64,000 bases of DNA from Selaginella tamariscina. Lineage: Eukaryota; Streptophyta; Lycopodiopsida; Selaginellales; Selaginellaceae. The translations under genes were made by a program, and so were the position numbers. This document shows, one piece after another, positions 42,601 to 54,500 of this stretch. The first letter of the stretch is position 1. Every line of letters starts with the position of its first letter. The stretch is taken from positions 62,001-126,000 of the forward strand of contig PUQB01000494.1 of the NCBI GenBank assembly GCA_003024785.1, read 5' to 3'. Under the pieces are notes generated by a model. That model saw only the letters and a program-made list of their open reading frames with translations, was not told where the DNA came from and did no database searches.

Positions 42601-43847
42601 AGCTTATACAAGCTCCCACTGCCATCACGATGTGCATGCAGTGCTGGTGCACGTCCTGTCTGGGGTGTGAAGGAGATGCGAGTGCCATCACCATGAAAGG
42701 TGTAGCCAGCATCGCAAAGCCGCCCAAGTGCTAACAGTTGGCCTGAAGTTCAGGGACGTAGAGCACATCCTTGATCTGCACCTGGTGTCCACTCAGCAAG
42801 GTAAGACGAATCGTCCCAGATCCTAGTATAGGAAGAGGGCGTCCATCTCCCACTAGGACATGTTGACTAGGTGAAGTTGCTTCGAAGATCACGTACCAGT
42901 TGCGGGTGTTTAATGTTGTGTGTTGCTGCTGAGTCCACATAGAAGGTGTGGGGGTTCTTCACCACCACAAATGTATGGACCATGTACATTGCTACATCAC
43001 CAACGAGTAGAGCCTTGCCACGCTCATCATCAGGGCCAGGTTTGAGTTCCGGGTGTTTAACCCAGCACTTTGTTTCCTCATGACCTTTCTTCTTGCAGTG
43101 AGAACACTTCACCTTAGGCTTGAATTTTCGCCTTGGTGAGCTAGATGAGCTGGTGTCCTCATTCTGTTTCCCCTTGCGCACTGCCGTGAAGAGGGCGGTG
43201 CTTGGCTGATGCTCCGTGTTCTTTCGCCGGGTATCAAGGTCTTGCAATGCCGCTTGGACCTCAGCCAACTTGAGTGGAGTAGTTTGGCAACCTAGGGTGG
43301 AGACGAGTGAGTCGTACGAGGGGGGAAGTGAGCACAGGATGTACTCGCACTCCTCAGCCTCGTCCATAGTAGCTCCCACTCCTTGGAGGGCATCCAATAT
43401 GGCTCTTACCTTGCCGACATGATCAAGGAGAGAGTCTCCCTCAGTCATAACGGTGTTGAACAGCTTTCGCTTGAGGTAAATGCGGTTGCTTGCTCGTGGA
43501 GCCTCGTACGTTGCCTTGAGGGATATCCAGACTTCGGCAGCACTTTTACAGCGCACCACTGTCCGGAACTCGCGTTGCTCGAGGGCTTTGAATAATTTAC
43601 CCTTGGCTTTGCGGTCCTTCTTCTCCCATGCGGCTACGTCGATAGCAGGAGTTGTGGGCTTGGCTTCAATGCCAGACACGATCTCCCAAAGCTCCAAGTC
43701 TTCGAGGTAGAGTTCCATCTTCACCCGCCAAAGGTAAAACTCTTGACCGGTGAATTTGGGTGGTGGCGCATCCATGACAACAATCTGCTGCACTGCCGCC
43801 ATTTGCCCAGTGTCCTTTGGAAGGAGAGCTTGAGACTCTGCCATCAC
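39630..43847 (-). pseudogene. copia-1 gag-pol polyprotein, frame-split
   Basis: Gag starts at 43847 (MMAESQALLPK) and carries a UBN2-type capsid region, then a CCHC knuckle (CSHCKKKGHEETKC, about 43110-43070). The aspartic protease motif is DSAATHN (near 42890). After a frame slip near 42870 the frame resumes (HVLVGDGRPLPI), then breaks again before the integrase HHCC zone (HQRFGH...CRGC, 42510-42400). The integrase core continues past a third break near 42170 (RSDGGGEYTS, NSPQQNGVAERKNR). Reverse transcriptase and RNase H fill 41681-39630, with KARLVAKG, QMDVKTAFLYGELEE, catalytic YVDDLLI, SSTEAEYMA and DNLGSLAISKNP. The order PR-INT-RT-RH defines Ty1/copia. All breaks look like one- or two-base slips. 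Confidence 0.93.
39660..39669 (-). promoter_or_regulatory. Polypurine tract of copia-1
   Basis: The minus strand reads TGAGTGGGAG immediately before the 3' LTR, the usual second-strand priming position. Confidence 0.7.
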
Positions 43848-43851
43848 TCTA

Positions 43852-43863
43852 GCTCCGATACCA
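43852..43863 (-). promoter_or_regulatory. Primer-binding site of copia-1 (tRNA-iMet)
   Basis: The minus strand reads TGGTATCGGAGC directly after the 5' LTR, one mismatch from the canonical TGGTATCAGAGC. Confidence 0.9.
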
Positions 43864-44037
43864 TGTTACAGAACACTTTTTATTCATCTCATCACCGACT
43901 TAAAAACTAAGCCCCTTCTTCTACCCAGTCTCAGTCCCCAATTAGAATGTGGAGAGATCATCTACCTCTCCCCTGCAGACGTGGTGGAGCCACGTGGAAG
44001 AGCCATGTTAGAGGGAGTCCACAATGTCCCTCCAACA
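43864..44037 (-). repeat. 5' LTR of copia-1
   Basis: 174 bp, near-identical to 39485-39659. It is unusually short for a coding-competent copia element. Confidence 0.95.
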
Positions 44038-45389
44038 GCAACTGCAGTACTTCTTTCACAATCGCTTGAAGGAGATCATCCTCATTCACAATATGGTTTC
44101 TCCCTATTACATTGTCGATCTCCTCTTGGCTCTCAACGTCACTTGTGGATTTCGAATTATCTTTGCCATTGCCCAGTTAAGCTCATTAATACTCGTCTCA
44201 TGTCCAGCACTAACCATGTCTGTACAAAAAAAATACACTTATCTGAGAGCGAGAGAGAGGGGATGACTTACTATAAGTAAGCCAACTATGGAGACATCCG
44301 AGATTTCATTTTCTCCTAGAGATATAAGAACGTCTATAAAATCTCGACATAGAAAATCTCCAGTTTCTTGCAGCTCGTGTTTGTGTTTTTCAATCTTCTA
44401 TTGATAATAACTTTTAAAGTAAGGATAGAGTTATTTAGTTGTTTGTAAGCCCCATGCAAATCCAACCAATCCAAAGCAGGAATTAGTTCTCCTACATTTA
44501 AGTTTAATGATTGGGACATCGCGGAATCCACTAACTCTACTATTTGCGGATGTTCGTTACCAAGGGGAGAGAGACACAGTGAGTTAGACCCAAACTCTTT
44601 AATCACCTCAAGTTCACTAACTGTCCTTCTTTGCAGGCTTGCAATATGAATGCAAGTGCACGCTTGAGCTCCCTAGCCCGATAGCATGCACTTGCATTCA
44701 ATGCCTGGTTGCAGAAGAGATGCATGTTGCTTATTCACATCAGTCTCCTCCACTGTTCGTCTGCAGGGGAGCAACCAATATCGTTCCAGTCAAAGCCATA
44801 AATCTCAGTCCTTGGCCGACTTGCAAACTCAATATTGTGGACTTTCAGTACCTGCTCGGCCATTTTGCTGTCGTTTACAACAATAAATGGTACCATACCG
44901 ACCTTGAGATAGATTATGGGACCATATTTCTTGCTGAGTTCAGCAAAGTGGCAATGTAATGATAATCCCAAGGACAGTAAAGATCCTATGATCGGCCATG
45001 GGAATGGTCCTGGGGTAATAGAGCTGATTTTTTATAACTAAAGAAATAATACCACCAAATTCCGAATAATATAAGCAAGATAAATGTTATGATATTCTCC
45101 ATTGTCACCATATTACCTTACAATGCAGGCTTCTTAGAGGCAAAGGATGTACAATAATGAAGGTCCGTGTATACACATATATATGATGAAGGTATTGTCA
45201 TGTCTTACTTTGACGGAGACACACAAAATAGAAAATATAGCTGATCTCTGATCAATTGGAATGGTAAGCACTTTCAGGCGAGGCTTTGCTTGTGTATAGC
45301 TAATGTTCTTGAGAGTTTACTAAACTTGTTGGTGAGGTGGTGTCGTATTGGTTGTTGCCATACTAAAATGTATGTGCCGGCTGCCAGCT

Positions 45390-45560
45390 CAGTGGTTTAG
45401 GGTGGAGTGCCTTCTTCGATAGTTGTTTTGAAGAGGTCGGCATCCAGTATGTCAAGCAGGGGCGGGGCCTGTAGGCTTAGTGGTTCGCAGTGGGGTGCCC
45501 TGCTTGATAGTTGCTTTGAAAAAGTCGGCGTCTGGTATGTCAAGTAGGGGTGGGCTTTAG
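45390..45560. repeat. Diverged ~85-bp tandem duplication
   Basis: Two copies, each running from C[TC]TAGTGGTT or CTCAGTGGTT through GATAGTTG to a GGGGC or GGGTGGGC end, with about ten differences. It is located at the eroded 3' end of gypsy-1. Confidence 0.7.
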
Positions 45561-45880
45561 GTCGTTCATTGCTTGTTATCCTAGAGATGAGCTTTGATAC
45601 ATGTAGCTTACTTGCCTTATGGACCATGATGAACTCGAACTCTTGTAGGAGGAAGATCTACTAAGCCGGTTGCCTAGTGATATGTGGTTACCCAAGAGGT
45701 AGTGGCGAAACTTAAATACTCTGTAGATGACCACCACACACTTTTTGTCGGTTGTTGAATAGTTTCGTTCTGTTGGTGTTATGAGCCGGCTTTTATATGT
45801 TATGGGTTGGAGATCCACCCATTGTCCTCTTAGGACATAATCGCACTTGCTGCTACACTGGAGCCATCCGTTTGTAAATT

Positions 45881-45990
45881 GAATTGCCAATTTCAATCTG
45901 GTGGGATGAGTAGGTGCTTCTACTAGTTGGCGTTTGAATTGCCAATTTCAATCTGGTGGGATGAGTAGGTGCTTCTACTAGTTGGCGTTT
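45881..45990. repeat. 55-bp perfect tandem duplication in gypsy-1
   Basis: Units 45881-45935 and 45936-45990 are identical. The duplication falls in the RNase H part of gypsy-1 and was therefore made after the element stopped being selected. Confidence 0.95.
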
Positions 45991-47648
45991 GATGTTCTTG
46001 AAGGCTGCCTGATGGTTGACAGTCCATTCAAAAGGCGTCTCCTTAGTGAGTAATTCGGTCATTGATTGGACCCTATTAGCATATTGTCAAATGAACTTGG
46101 GTAGAAATATCCTATATTTTTTGAAGTGCCGAAACACCCATTTTAGGCATGCCATGTGGTCCTCCGCTGGTCTATAAGTTGTGAAGTCGTCCAAGAATGC
46201 CCAAACAAAGTCCGTGAGGTTGTTAAAATTTGGAATGTGACTAGGGCGTTGTAGAGTCCAAATGGCATGACTTTAAATGCATACGCTCCTCAATCCGTGA
46301 TGAACGCAATCTTGGCTTGGTCTTCTGTTGTGATTGTCACCTTATTGTACATGCTGAAGCTGTCCATAAATGAGTACATCTCATGACCGACTATGTCTTC
46401 TAGGATGGCTTCCGTGAATGGGATGGGAATGAGTCCTTCTCCATGACAGCATTCATCGTTGGTATCTATGTAATTCTCCAGTCGCCCATCCTTCTTGAGT
46501 ACAATGATAATTGGTGAAAGCCATTTTGGGTTCTTGATAGGATAGACAAAGTTCACTTCGAGCCATTTGTCAATTTCATGTTTGACCTTCTAGGCGTAGT
46601 TTGGGTTGATGCAGTATCATTATTGACGACTAGGTCAGATGTTGGTTTTAGCTTAATTATGTGCTAGCACAACTCCAGTGGTACTCTCCTTAGGTCGCGA
46701 TAGGTCCAGGCAAACACTTCCTTGTGCCTACGGAGGTAGTTAGTAATGTCATAGTTTTTACTATGACTCGACCCTTTTACTTTGGACGTTGACTGTTGTT
46801 ACCTACTGTACTATGTTGATAGACCCTAGATGTAATAAGAAATAGGCCTGCTTAGTGCACTTGGGTATCCGGGGTGTCATTAGGTATTTGCAGGAAACTC
46901 TAAGCAAAACTAGAACTTACCTTCTAGAAATCCACCCCTAATTTTGACATCCCAGTTAGGTTGATTGATTAATGTAGATGCTAAAACCCCCACCTCCTTG
47001 GGTAGAGTTTTAAGGTTAGAGTTAGGCTAAGTTAAACACTCTCTCATTAACTTAATAAGGGGCTAGCTAATTTCGTGTTAGCCCACTTACACATTCATGA
47101 AAAGAGGGGGGGGAGGGGGGGGTCCGTCACATAAATAAGGTAGAGCATGAGTAGGAGAGCTCCTAGGTTCATGACTGAGTTCGTTACTCTTCTGCCGGTG
47201 CAAGCTTCAGCTTGTGTCATTAAGGTACAACCTCTGTTGTGCCACTCTAACTTCCAGATGACAGGGTACGTCCCACCTTCGGGGTAGCACACCCTTAACG
47301 TTGGCGAATCCATGTCTAGAAGGTCTTGTTGGAATGCACATTCCAAGAGGCAGAGGTTGAGGCTTGTCTCTAGCCTCTTCCTCCACGTCAAGTTAGGTGT
47401 AGCACTCACGACCAAGTAAGGCACATCCGTGTCCTTGTCCAATTATGGCGTGGGATTTGTTTGACAACTTCACGTTACATAGTTCCTGAGGGTTCACTAA
47501 GGGGTTCTAGAGTTGGCATTTAGGAGCCACATTTGTGGCACTTGGTGCAACTCTTGAATCTAAGGGTTATGGCATGATAACCCACATCATGAAAGGCAGT
47601 GTCACATAGAAATGTGACACTAGGCTAGACGTCACGTGATACAATGCC

Positions 47649-49717
47649 TGTCATAGTTTCTACTATAACTCCTCTTTTACTTTGGATGTTGACTGTTATT
47701 ACCTACTGTATTATGTTGATAAGCCCTAGGTATAGAAGAAACATGCCCACTTAGTGCACTTGGATATCTAGTGAAGGTCCGGCTAGGTGTCATTAAGTAT
47801 TTACAAAAAACTCTGGGCAAAGCTAACACTTCCATTTAAAAAACTCTTACCTTGGTTTTTCGTGTCTTAGTTGGGTTAATGGTTATTTCCAGTGAGTTTG
47901 GCATGTCGGATATGTTTAGAAATACCCCTAGGTTTGACAAGTTAGGGTTTAAAGGTCGATGGATAACTCACCAAGTATATTCCCTTGGAATAAGATTTCG
48001 TGCCAGCCCACTTATGTAAACAAGAAAATGGGGGGGGGGGGGGGGCTCTGTCACATAAATAAGGTAGAGTATGTAAGAGTGAGGGTTCATGGGTTCATGA
48101 CTGAGCTTGTTACTCTTCTCTAGGTGCAAGTTGTAGTTTGTGTTGTTAAGGTATAACCCTCTTTATGCCGACCTAACTTCCAAATGACAGGGTACGTCCC
48201 ACCTTTAGGGTAACTCACCCTTAACGTTGGCGAATCCATGCCTGGAAGGTCTTGTCGGAATGTACGTTTCAAAGGTATAGGTTGAGGCTTGTCTCCAACC
48301 TCCTCCTCCACGTCAAGCTAGGTGTAGCACTCATGGCCAAGCAACACACATTTGTGTCCTGTGGTGTGGGATTTGTTTGATGGGTTCACATTACTTAGTT
48401 CCTGAGGGTTCACTAAGGGGTTCTAGAGTTGACATTTAGGAGCCACGTTTGTGGCACTTGGTGCAACTCTTGAATCTAAAGGCTATGACATGATAGCTCA
48501 CATCGGGGAAGGCAGTGTCACATGGAGATATGACACTGGGTTAAACGTCATACGATACAACGCCCGAGGCATGCCCTTTGGGGTTGTCTCATGGGCTTGT
48601 CGTCAAGGGGTTGGATACTTTGACAAACAAGCATGCTTGTGCTCGCGCTAGGGTGCTAAGCCTTGAGCATTTGCTCAAGGTCGTAACTAGGTTGGCTTAG
48701 GCACACTTGGCTAGGGGAGTGTCCTCCTTGGAATCTAGGGATTGAATAACCTAAGCTTGTTAGCAAGAGCCTTTTCGTGAAGCACTCACAAGGTCATGTA
48801 CTTAGGGTTATCCAAACTAGTCTTAGGGAGTTTGCTTAGTAGAACACTCGTGTCCGCCTACGGCGCACACTCGTGTCCTCACTAAGTACTAGCCCTAGGT
48901 CTAGGGTATGACTTAGCCACCCAAACCCTTAAGGGTTAGTCATGGTTCAGGGTACCCCTTGTCACCCTAAAAGGGTTGTACTCTCGGATGAGGGTGATTC
49001 CTCAAGGGGTAAGTGATGATGCCTTAGCTCTGTCATGGGGTATGTGTGAGACACATTTCCTTTGTGGGGTTAGGGCATGAGCCTATCTAGGTCTACTGGG
49101 ATAGGATCTTAAAGTTTACTTGGGTTATCCTCTAGGGTTTAGGGGATGGTCATTCTAGGGGACTTAGGGTAGGACTCTAAGTCTTTTGCCTAATTCGGCC
49201 CATGAGTCAGACTCTTAGGGTTATCTTGGAAGACTTAAGGTTGTTCACACATAGTGATGATGTCGAATGGCCACTTGGCAGCCACATGTTGCCATGTATT
49301 GGCCCTTTGGGTTAAAACTCTGACAATTAATTGACATGTGATGCGAAGCGGTCACACAATGTGGGGATCGCCTCTAAGCTAGGTGTGAGTCAAGCGTAAG
49401 TAGAGCCAAGTGTGAGTAGAAATGCCTCTAGTTGCACCTTCTAGGAGGAAGGCATGAGTAGAAACGCCTCTGGCTGCACCTTCTGGAGGAAGGCATAGTA
49501 GCAACCCCTTGAGTATGTGGATGAGGGCATCCACTCTCTTAAATGGGTGGAGAGTGCTATAGTTCTAACTTGGTGGGTTAACTACCTAGGTAAAGATTGT
49601 GAGATATGTGGGCAAAAAGACTCAAACGTAACTGAGTCATCATAACCAAGGGCCCTCTCATAAACACCAATTGGCCCTTTGCCTAGTTGGCATAAGGGGA
49701 AAGGGAAAGATATGACA
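47649..49717 (+). mobile_element. Truncated relative nested in the solo LTR, TSD ATGCC
   Basis: ATGCC lies at 47644-47648 and 49718-49722. The insert consists of a full LTR (47649-49334, 1686 bp, TGTCATAG...CTCTGACA), then 378 bp of internal sequence ending in a purine tract (AAGGGGAAAGGGAAAGATA, about 49694-49712), then only TGACA. The simplest reading is an element whose 3' LTR was deleted between its first TG and its terminal TGACA. A G-run lies at 48030-48045. An approximately 42-bp tandem duplication lies in the interior (about 49412-49494). Confidence 0.75.
49694..49712 (+). promoter_or_regulatory. Polypurine tract of the truncated LTR element
   Basis: A 19-base almost pure purine tract sits immediately before the residual TGACA. 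It supports the plus-strand sense of this LTR family copy. Confidence 0.6.
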
Positions 49718-50895
49718 ATGCCGAAGGCATGCCCTTTGGGTTGTGTCATGGGTTTGTCGCCAAGAGGTTGGATACTCTGACAAACATGCATGCTTGTGTT
49801 CGCACTAGGGTGCTAAGCCTTGGGCATCGGCTCAAGGGAAGTTAGGTCTAATAGCTAGGTATGCGTTGGCACACTTGGCTAGAAGAGTGTTCTCCTTAGA
49901 ATCTAGGGGTTGAACAACCTAAGCTTGTTAGCAGGGGCCCTTTTTGTGAGGCACTTGCAAGGTCATGTACTTAGGGTTATCCAAACTTAGTCTTAGGGAG
50001 TTTGCTTAGCAGAACACTCGTGTCCGCCTACGGCGCACACTCGTGTCCTCACTAAGTACTAGCCCTTGGTCTAGGGTATGACTTGTCCACTCAAACCCTT
50101 AAGGGTTTATTGTGGTTCAAGGTACCCCTTGTCACCCCAAAGGGGTTGTACTCCCGGATGAGGGTGATTCCTCAAGGGGTAAGTGACGATGCCTTAGCTC
50201 TGTCACGAGGGTATGTGTGAGACACATTTTCTTTGTGAGGTTAGGGCATGAGCTTGTCTAGGTCTATTGAGACAGGATCTTAAAATCTATTCGGGTTATC
50301 CTCAGAGGATGGTCATTCTAGGGGACTCAGGTAGGACTCTAAGTCTTTTGCTTAATTGGGCCTTTGAGTCAGACTTTTAGGGTTACCTTGGAAGACTTAG
50401 CGTTTCTTGCACATGGTGATGACTCTGAATGGCCACTTGGCAGCCACATGTTAGCCCTTTAGGTTAAAACACTGACAAGTAATCTACTTGAGCCTATGTG
50501 AGTATTGACATTCACTAGCCAGAGGTCTTCGTCCGTGCCTATATTGACCTGCTTGATCGCTGCTTTAGGAGTCATGTTTCACCCATACATTGGCCTACCA
50601 CGGTACTCCTTTTGGGTAGGCGGAGACACTCCACATTTCCTTCCACATGACAGGCCACCTAAGGATTTGTGCATGAGGTTTTTGCTCTGGCCTCCAATCG
50701 AGTCATTAAGTATGCAACAAAAGACTCTGTACTTCCTGCCAAGGTCTACCTGCCCTATAACAAATAAGTTTGGCAAGCATGCTAGGATAGTTGCTTCTCC
50801 ATCATTGTCTAGCCCCTCGCTCTAGTTTGGGAGGTGGTACTCATGGGGTTGGGATTCCAATAGTGGTGTCTAGATCTGTTTTGCAGTAACAGATT

Positions 50896-51222
50896 TTAGT
50901 CCTCTATTGGTGGGGAACTTGATCTGTTGATTCTCCTAGTCATGTTGATTGAGCCACCGAACCCCCTTTTGTGTGCATGTCGAGGATGACCACATTTTGT
51001 AAGAACTTGATGCTTTGAATCCTGGTCTCTACCTTTCTCATGATGCCCTTGGGCACCACCTTGGCTTGGTTCACCATACGTATGAAAAGGGGCTCCGGAG
51101 TAGCATTGCCAATCCTGATGGAGTTCTATCAACATGATGTTTACGCATGATCCCCCATCTATGATTACATTGTGGACTATGCAGCCCACCACTTGGACGG
51201 GTATGGCAAGTACATCATCCAT
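50896..51222 (-). pseudogene. gypsy-1 retropepsin-like segment
   Basis: The frame holds VGCIVHNVIIDGGSCVNIML, the flap/active-site neighbourhood of Ty3/gypsy proteases, with IDGG in place of the usual D-T/S-G. It ends at a frame break near 51110. Downstream on the same strand the linker to reverse transcriptase follows after the LTR insertion. Confidence 0.5.
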
Positions 51223-51403
51223 GAAGTCTACTACTGTTGTTGTGACCCTTGGGGGGACTGTAGTGGGCCTGTGGAGCTTCTGAGTAAGGACTTTATACAG
51301 TCATGGAGATAACAATAGTAGCTCTCCTAGGGTCACTGACACCTGGGTTTCTCGCACCTTCCATGTGAGGACCTCATGCGCCTCCGCACCCACTGACCTA
51401 GTT

Positions 51404-53924
51404 CTACAGTTTGGCTGCCACTTCTTCCTCACTGGATTCTCTGTTGTCTTCCTCCTCGAGGTCAACTAGTGGTCTTGTCTGTTGGGCTTGTGATCTTGTG
51501 ATTGCCCCACATTGCAGCTCTAGTGGTGACATTTCTACATGGTTGTCTTGTGGCGCAGGGGCTGGTGTTGTCGGGCTGGAGTTGGTCCTTCGGCTACCCC
51601 TGTGACCTTTGGCATGTGCGATTCTAACATGGGTTTGAGCATCGCTATCCAGGAGCATCTGTATAGCGGGTGATGCTCGTTGCACAATGTGCAAATCAAC
51701 TCTCGACGTTCTGGCCGTTTGTTCCTGTTGTCATACCTTGGTTGATATAGTTGGCACTCTTAGGAGTGTGACCTCTAATTGCAATCTCATGATCGCCCCA
51801 ACGATGGGGCTGGCCACCGTCATTGGCCCCATGCCGTTGGTCCCTTTGGTTGTCCACTTTTTGTCGCTCGACAGCCCAGTAGCTACTTGGGGTAGCATAT
51901 TGTTTATGAGCTCGATCAACCATAATAGTCGTCCGTGTTGTGGGATCCACAGACATTACACACCTTACAATACTTGTCCCCACATGCGGTGTAGGTAGTT
52001 AGGTCCTCCTATTGTGTTGCCACCTTGTGGGCCTCCCTTCGTTGGGATTGCTTGTGCTCCCTGTTACTGCTCCTTCCTGGCAAGCTTAAGAGGTTTTCCT
52101 CGTTCGTGGTGGTGTTGTTTGCCCCTCAGTGCCTAATTTGTCATGCGTCTTCTCCTCATGGTGTCTCTCCGCTTCCCGCTTCTCAGTCTTCTTGGCATAC
52201 CGGAGTAACTTGTCGAACCTCTAATCGTTGTTTAGCCCAATCCACTTGCAAATCTCTGGCTGTAGTCCCTTTTGATACCACATTTTCTTGGTCAGGTCAA
52301 CTGAGGCATCCCTTAATCAGGCAATGTATCCCAGCATGCGGACCATGTATTCGTCGACTGACTCCCCCTCTTTCTATTTCAAGCTAGTTAGCTTATGGAT
52401 TACCTCTTCCTTGCTCTTTTCCTCTCGGAAGATATCCAGAAATGCCCTCCATACAGTTTTCCAGCGAGCTCCCTCATTTGCCTTGTGAAATTGCATCCAC
52501 CATGCGTGCCTTTTTGTCTAGAGTGCATGCGAATGCACTTAGCTTTCTTGTGGTTGTCGCTTACACTTCTCAACTCGCATACTTGCTCGAACTTGTGCAC
52601 ATGTTGATCTGCATCTTCACCCTTCGCTCCTCAAAATGTAGGTAAGGGCTTTGTTATTGTGCTCTCCATCATTCAATTGAGCGTGCGGGCTAGTAAGGTT
52701 ACCGAATTGATTCCCATGGCGTCCAATTGAGCATGAGAGGTGCTCTGATCTAGACCCTTCACTTCAAATATATTGTAGTCCACATCCCGGTATCCTGTAG
52801 GGTGCCTTTTTCCTCCCTCACACCCCGCCCTTTGGTCGAGGGTGGGTGACAAGGACGGAGTCCTCCAGGCTATCCCTTGGGGCCTCCTTCGTAAGACCAA
52901 CTTGATGGCTAGTGGTGCAACATACCTCGACTAGATGGTATTCCCTTGCCCAATGGGTGGCTTGGCAAGACCGTGCGACCCTGTGGAATCCCCTCACGGT
53001 GTTAGAACGATCATGGCTTTCAAGGCGGATTCTCCTTGCCTTGAGATGGCATTCCCTCGTCTCGTGGAGGTTGCAGCTCTGCCATGCGCCCTTGCAGAAT
53101 TCCCTTGTGGGGTTGATACGGTCTTGCTTGCTTGGGCGGATTTCCCTCGCCCTAGGACATAATCCCCTCGTCTCTTGCCTAGAGTGACCACTGTGTGGCC
53201 CCCCTTGCTGATACCTCTTCCCAGTCTATCAACTCATTGACATCTAGTTACCTTCACATGAGTGGTCATCCCATGTGTAATCCGGCCTTCCATAGCCTCA
53301 GGTCTCATCCTGGCACTCACCTTGGCATGTTGCATCACCAAATCGGTTGATTTCTTGGTGCAAAGGTTGTTTTGTTAGTAATCGGTGCTGGGCCTTCTGG
53401 ATGAGGCTCTTCCTCCCCTCTTTTTGAGCATCCTCAGTCCACCCTCCTTACCCTGGTGGGTGACAGCAGCCCTAGGTTTTCTACCTTGAGTCCTCGTAGC
53501 ATTGACCATGTAGGACCTTCGGCTCTTGTCCCCTGTCACTATCCGCACTGATTTTGCTGCCTCGAGATTCTTGCCTTCAGTGCATGCCTTCCCTCTCTTA
53601 GGGTTCTCCTATGTGAGGTCTCCTCCTCGGGGGTACTTGTCGAACTCGGGTTCGGCTCTCTGGTGTGGGGGCTCGTCGTAACCATCACTTTCACCTACAT
53701 TTAGAGGGTGGAGGGCTTCCATTGTCTTGCCATCCGTCCCACTCTACATTGTAGGTCATTGTCAAGCAGGGTCGCCCGTCTAGGTGTTGCTCATTCCCAC
53801 ACACTCCTACACCTAGAATGACATTCGGATGTGTTGTGGGTTCTTCATACCTTTCTTCGTTATCTGCAACTTGTGACCGCCTTTGATACTGTTGTGCTTG
53901 GTTTACTATTTCTCGGAGGTTCAA
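51404..53924 (-). pseudogene. gypsy-1 gag-like region, frame-broken
   Basis: Short overlapping minus-strand frames (53924-53691, 52900-52673, 52600-52400, 51983-51696, 51694-51404) together resemble a gypsy gag. They include a capsid-like piece (FEQVCELRSVSDNH, then a region rich in W, F and basic residues) and cysteine/histidine remnants where a CCHC knuckle would sit (near 51960-51750). The identification depends on position upstream of the protease and RT more than on clear motifs. Confidence 0.45.
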
Positions 53925-54109
53925 CCATGTGGTGTTTGTGTCAAGCCACGATCCAGGAACAAGGAAGTGAGCAGGATTTCAAGAACAAGGAAGCTTGACT
54001 CAGGAGCAAGATAAGGAGCAAGATAAGAACTAGGAACTCAGGAATTAAAAGTAGGACAAGGGAGCTTGACTCAGGATCAGGATAGGGAACAGGACATGAA
54101 CTAAGAACT

Positions 54110-54500
54110 TAGGAGCAGGACGAGGAACAGGATAGAAACTGGAACATGATAGCAGAACAAGGAGCAGGATAGCAACAAGGAGCAGGATAGGAACTGGAGT
54201 AAGATAGCATAAGGAGCAGGATAAGAACTGGAGCAGGATAGCAGGATAAGGAGCAGGATAGGAACTGGAGCAGGATAGCAGGACAAGGAGCAGGATAGGA
54301 ACTGGAACAGGATAGCAGAACAAGGAGCAGGATAAGAACTGGAGCAAGATAGCAGGACAAGGAGCAGGATAGGAAATGGAGCAAGATAGCAGGACAAGGA
54401 GCAGGATAGGAAATGGAGCAAGATAGTAGGACAAGGAGATAGATAGGAACCAGAGTAGGATAGCAGCACAAGGAGCTAGATAGGAACCAGAACAGGATAG
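54110..54500. repeat. 37-bp minisatellite inside gypsy-2 LTR
   Basis: About ten copies of a 37-bp unit built from GGAGCAGGATAG and GGAACTGGAGCAGGATA. Because 37 is not a multiple of three and the unit lacks minus-strand stops, all three minus frames stay open across it; these are not genes. Confidence 0.95.

Larger units (their letters stand above)
39485..44037 (-). mobile_element. Ty1/copia retrotransposon copia-1, complete, very short LTRs
   Basis: The element is 4553 bp, bounded by LTRs of 175 bp (39485-39659) and 174 bp (43864-44037) and flanked by GCAAC on both sides (39480-39484 and 44038-44042). The LTRs differ by one substitution (G/A) and one single-base indel, so insertion is recent. 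A tRNA-iMet primer site and a polypurine tract sit at the expected edges. The gag-pol frame is complete in domain order but split by at least three frame slips, so this copy is not autonomous as read. Confidence 0.95.
38992..45102 (-). pseudogene. Cytochrome P450 (clan A-like), interrupted by a copia element and frame-broken
   Basis: Exon 1 is 45102-44272 and exon 2 is 44219-38994, with the 4.55-kb copia insertion inside it; the intron is only 52 bp. Landmarks in order: N-terminal membrane anchor (MENIITFILLILFGIWWYYF), a proline-rich hinge (PFPWPIIGS), ELSKKYGPI, FASRPR, CYRARELK, DWLDLHGAY, DFIDVLISL, I-helix DMVSAGHETS, K-helix KEVLQL, PERFLE, and the heme loop GRRICVGYP with its Cys ligand. 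This is the layout of microsomal plant P450s such as the CYP75/76-type hydroxylases. Defects: a one-base loss in the PPGP hinge, a TGA in the C-helix region, at least three further frame slips, and Gln where the invariant Arg of ExxR should be. The copia insertion lies just after that motif (TSD GCAAC). Substrate unknown. Confidence 0.8.
46747..50477 (+). mobile_element. Solo LTR (about 1.66 kb) of the 3633-11594 family inserted in gypsy-1, TSD AGTAA
   Basis: AGTAA flanks the block at 46742-46746 and 50478-50482. Its own sequence is 46747-47648 plus 49723-50477 (about 1657 bp), starting TGTCATAG and ending AACACTGACA, split by a younger 2069-bp insert. Removing the block rejoins the gypsy-1 frame (LLTNY then LRRHKEVFAW). 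The orientation is opposite to the left-hand element. It contains the family's G-run (47105-47123). Confidence 0.85.

Noticed and set aside
39498-44280. Numerous plus-strand frames across copia-1
   Set aside because: Antisense shadows of the gag-pol frame.
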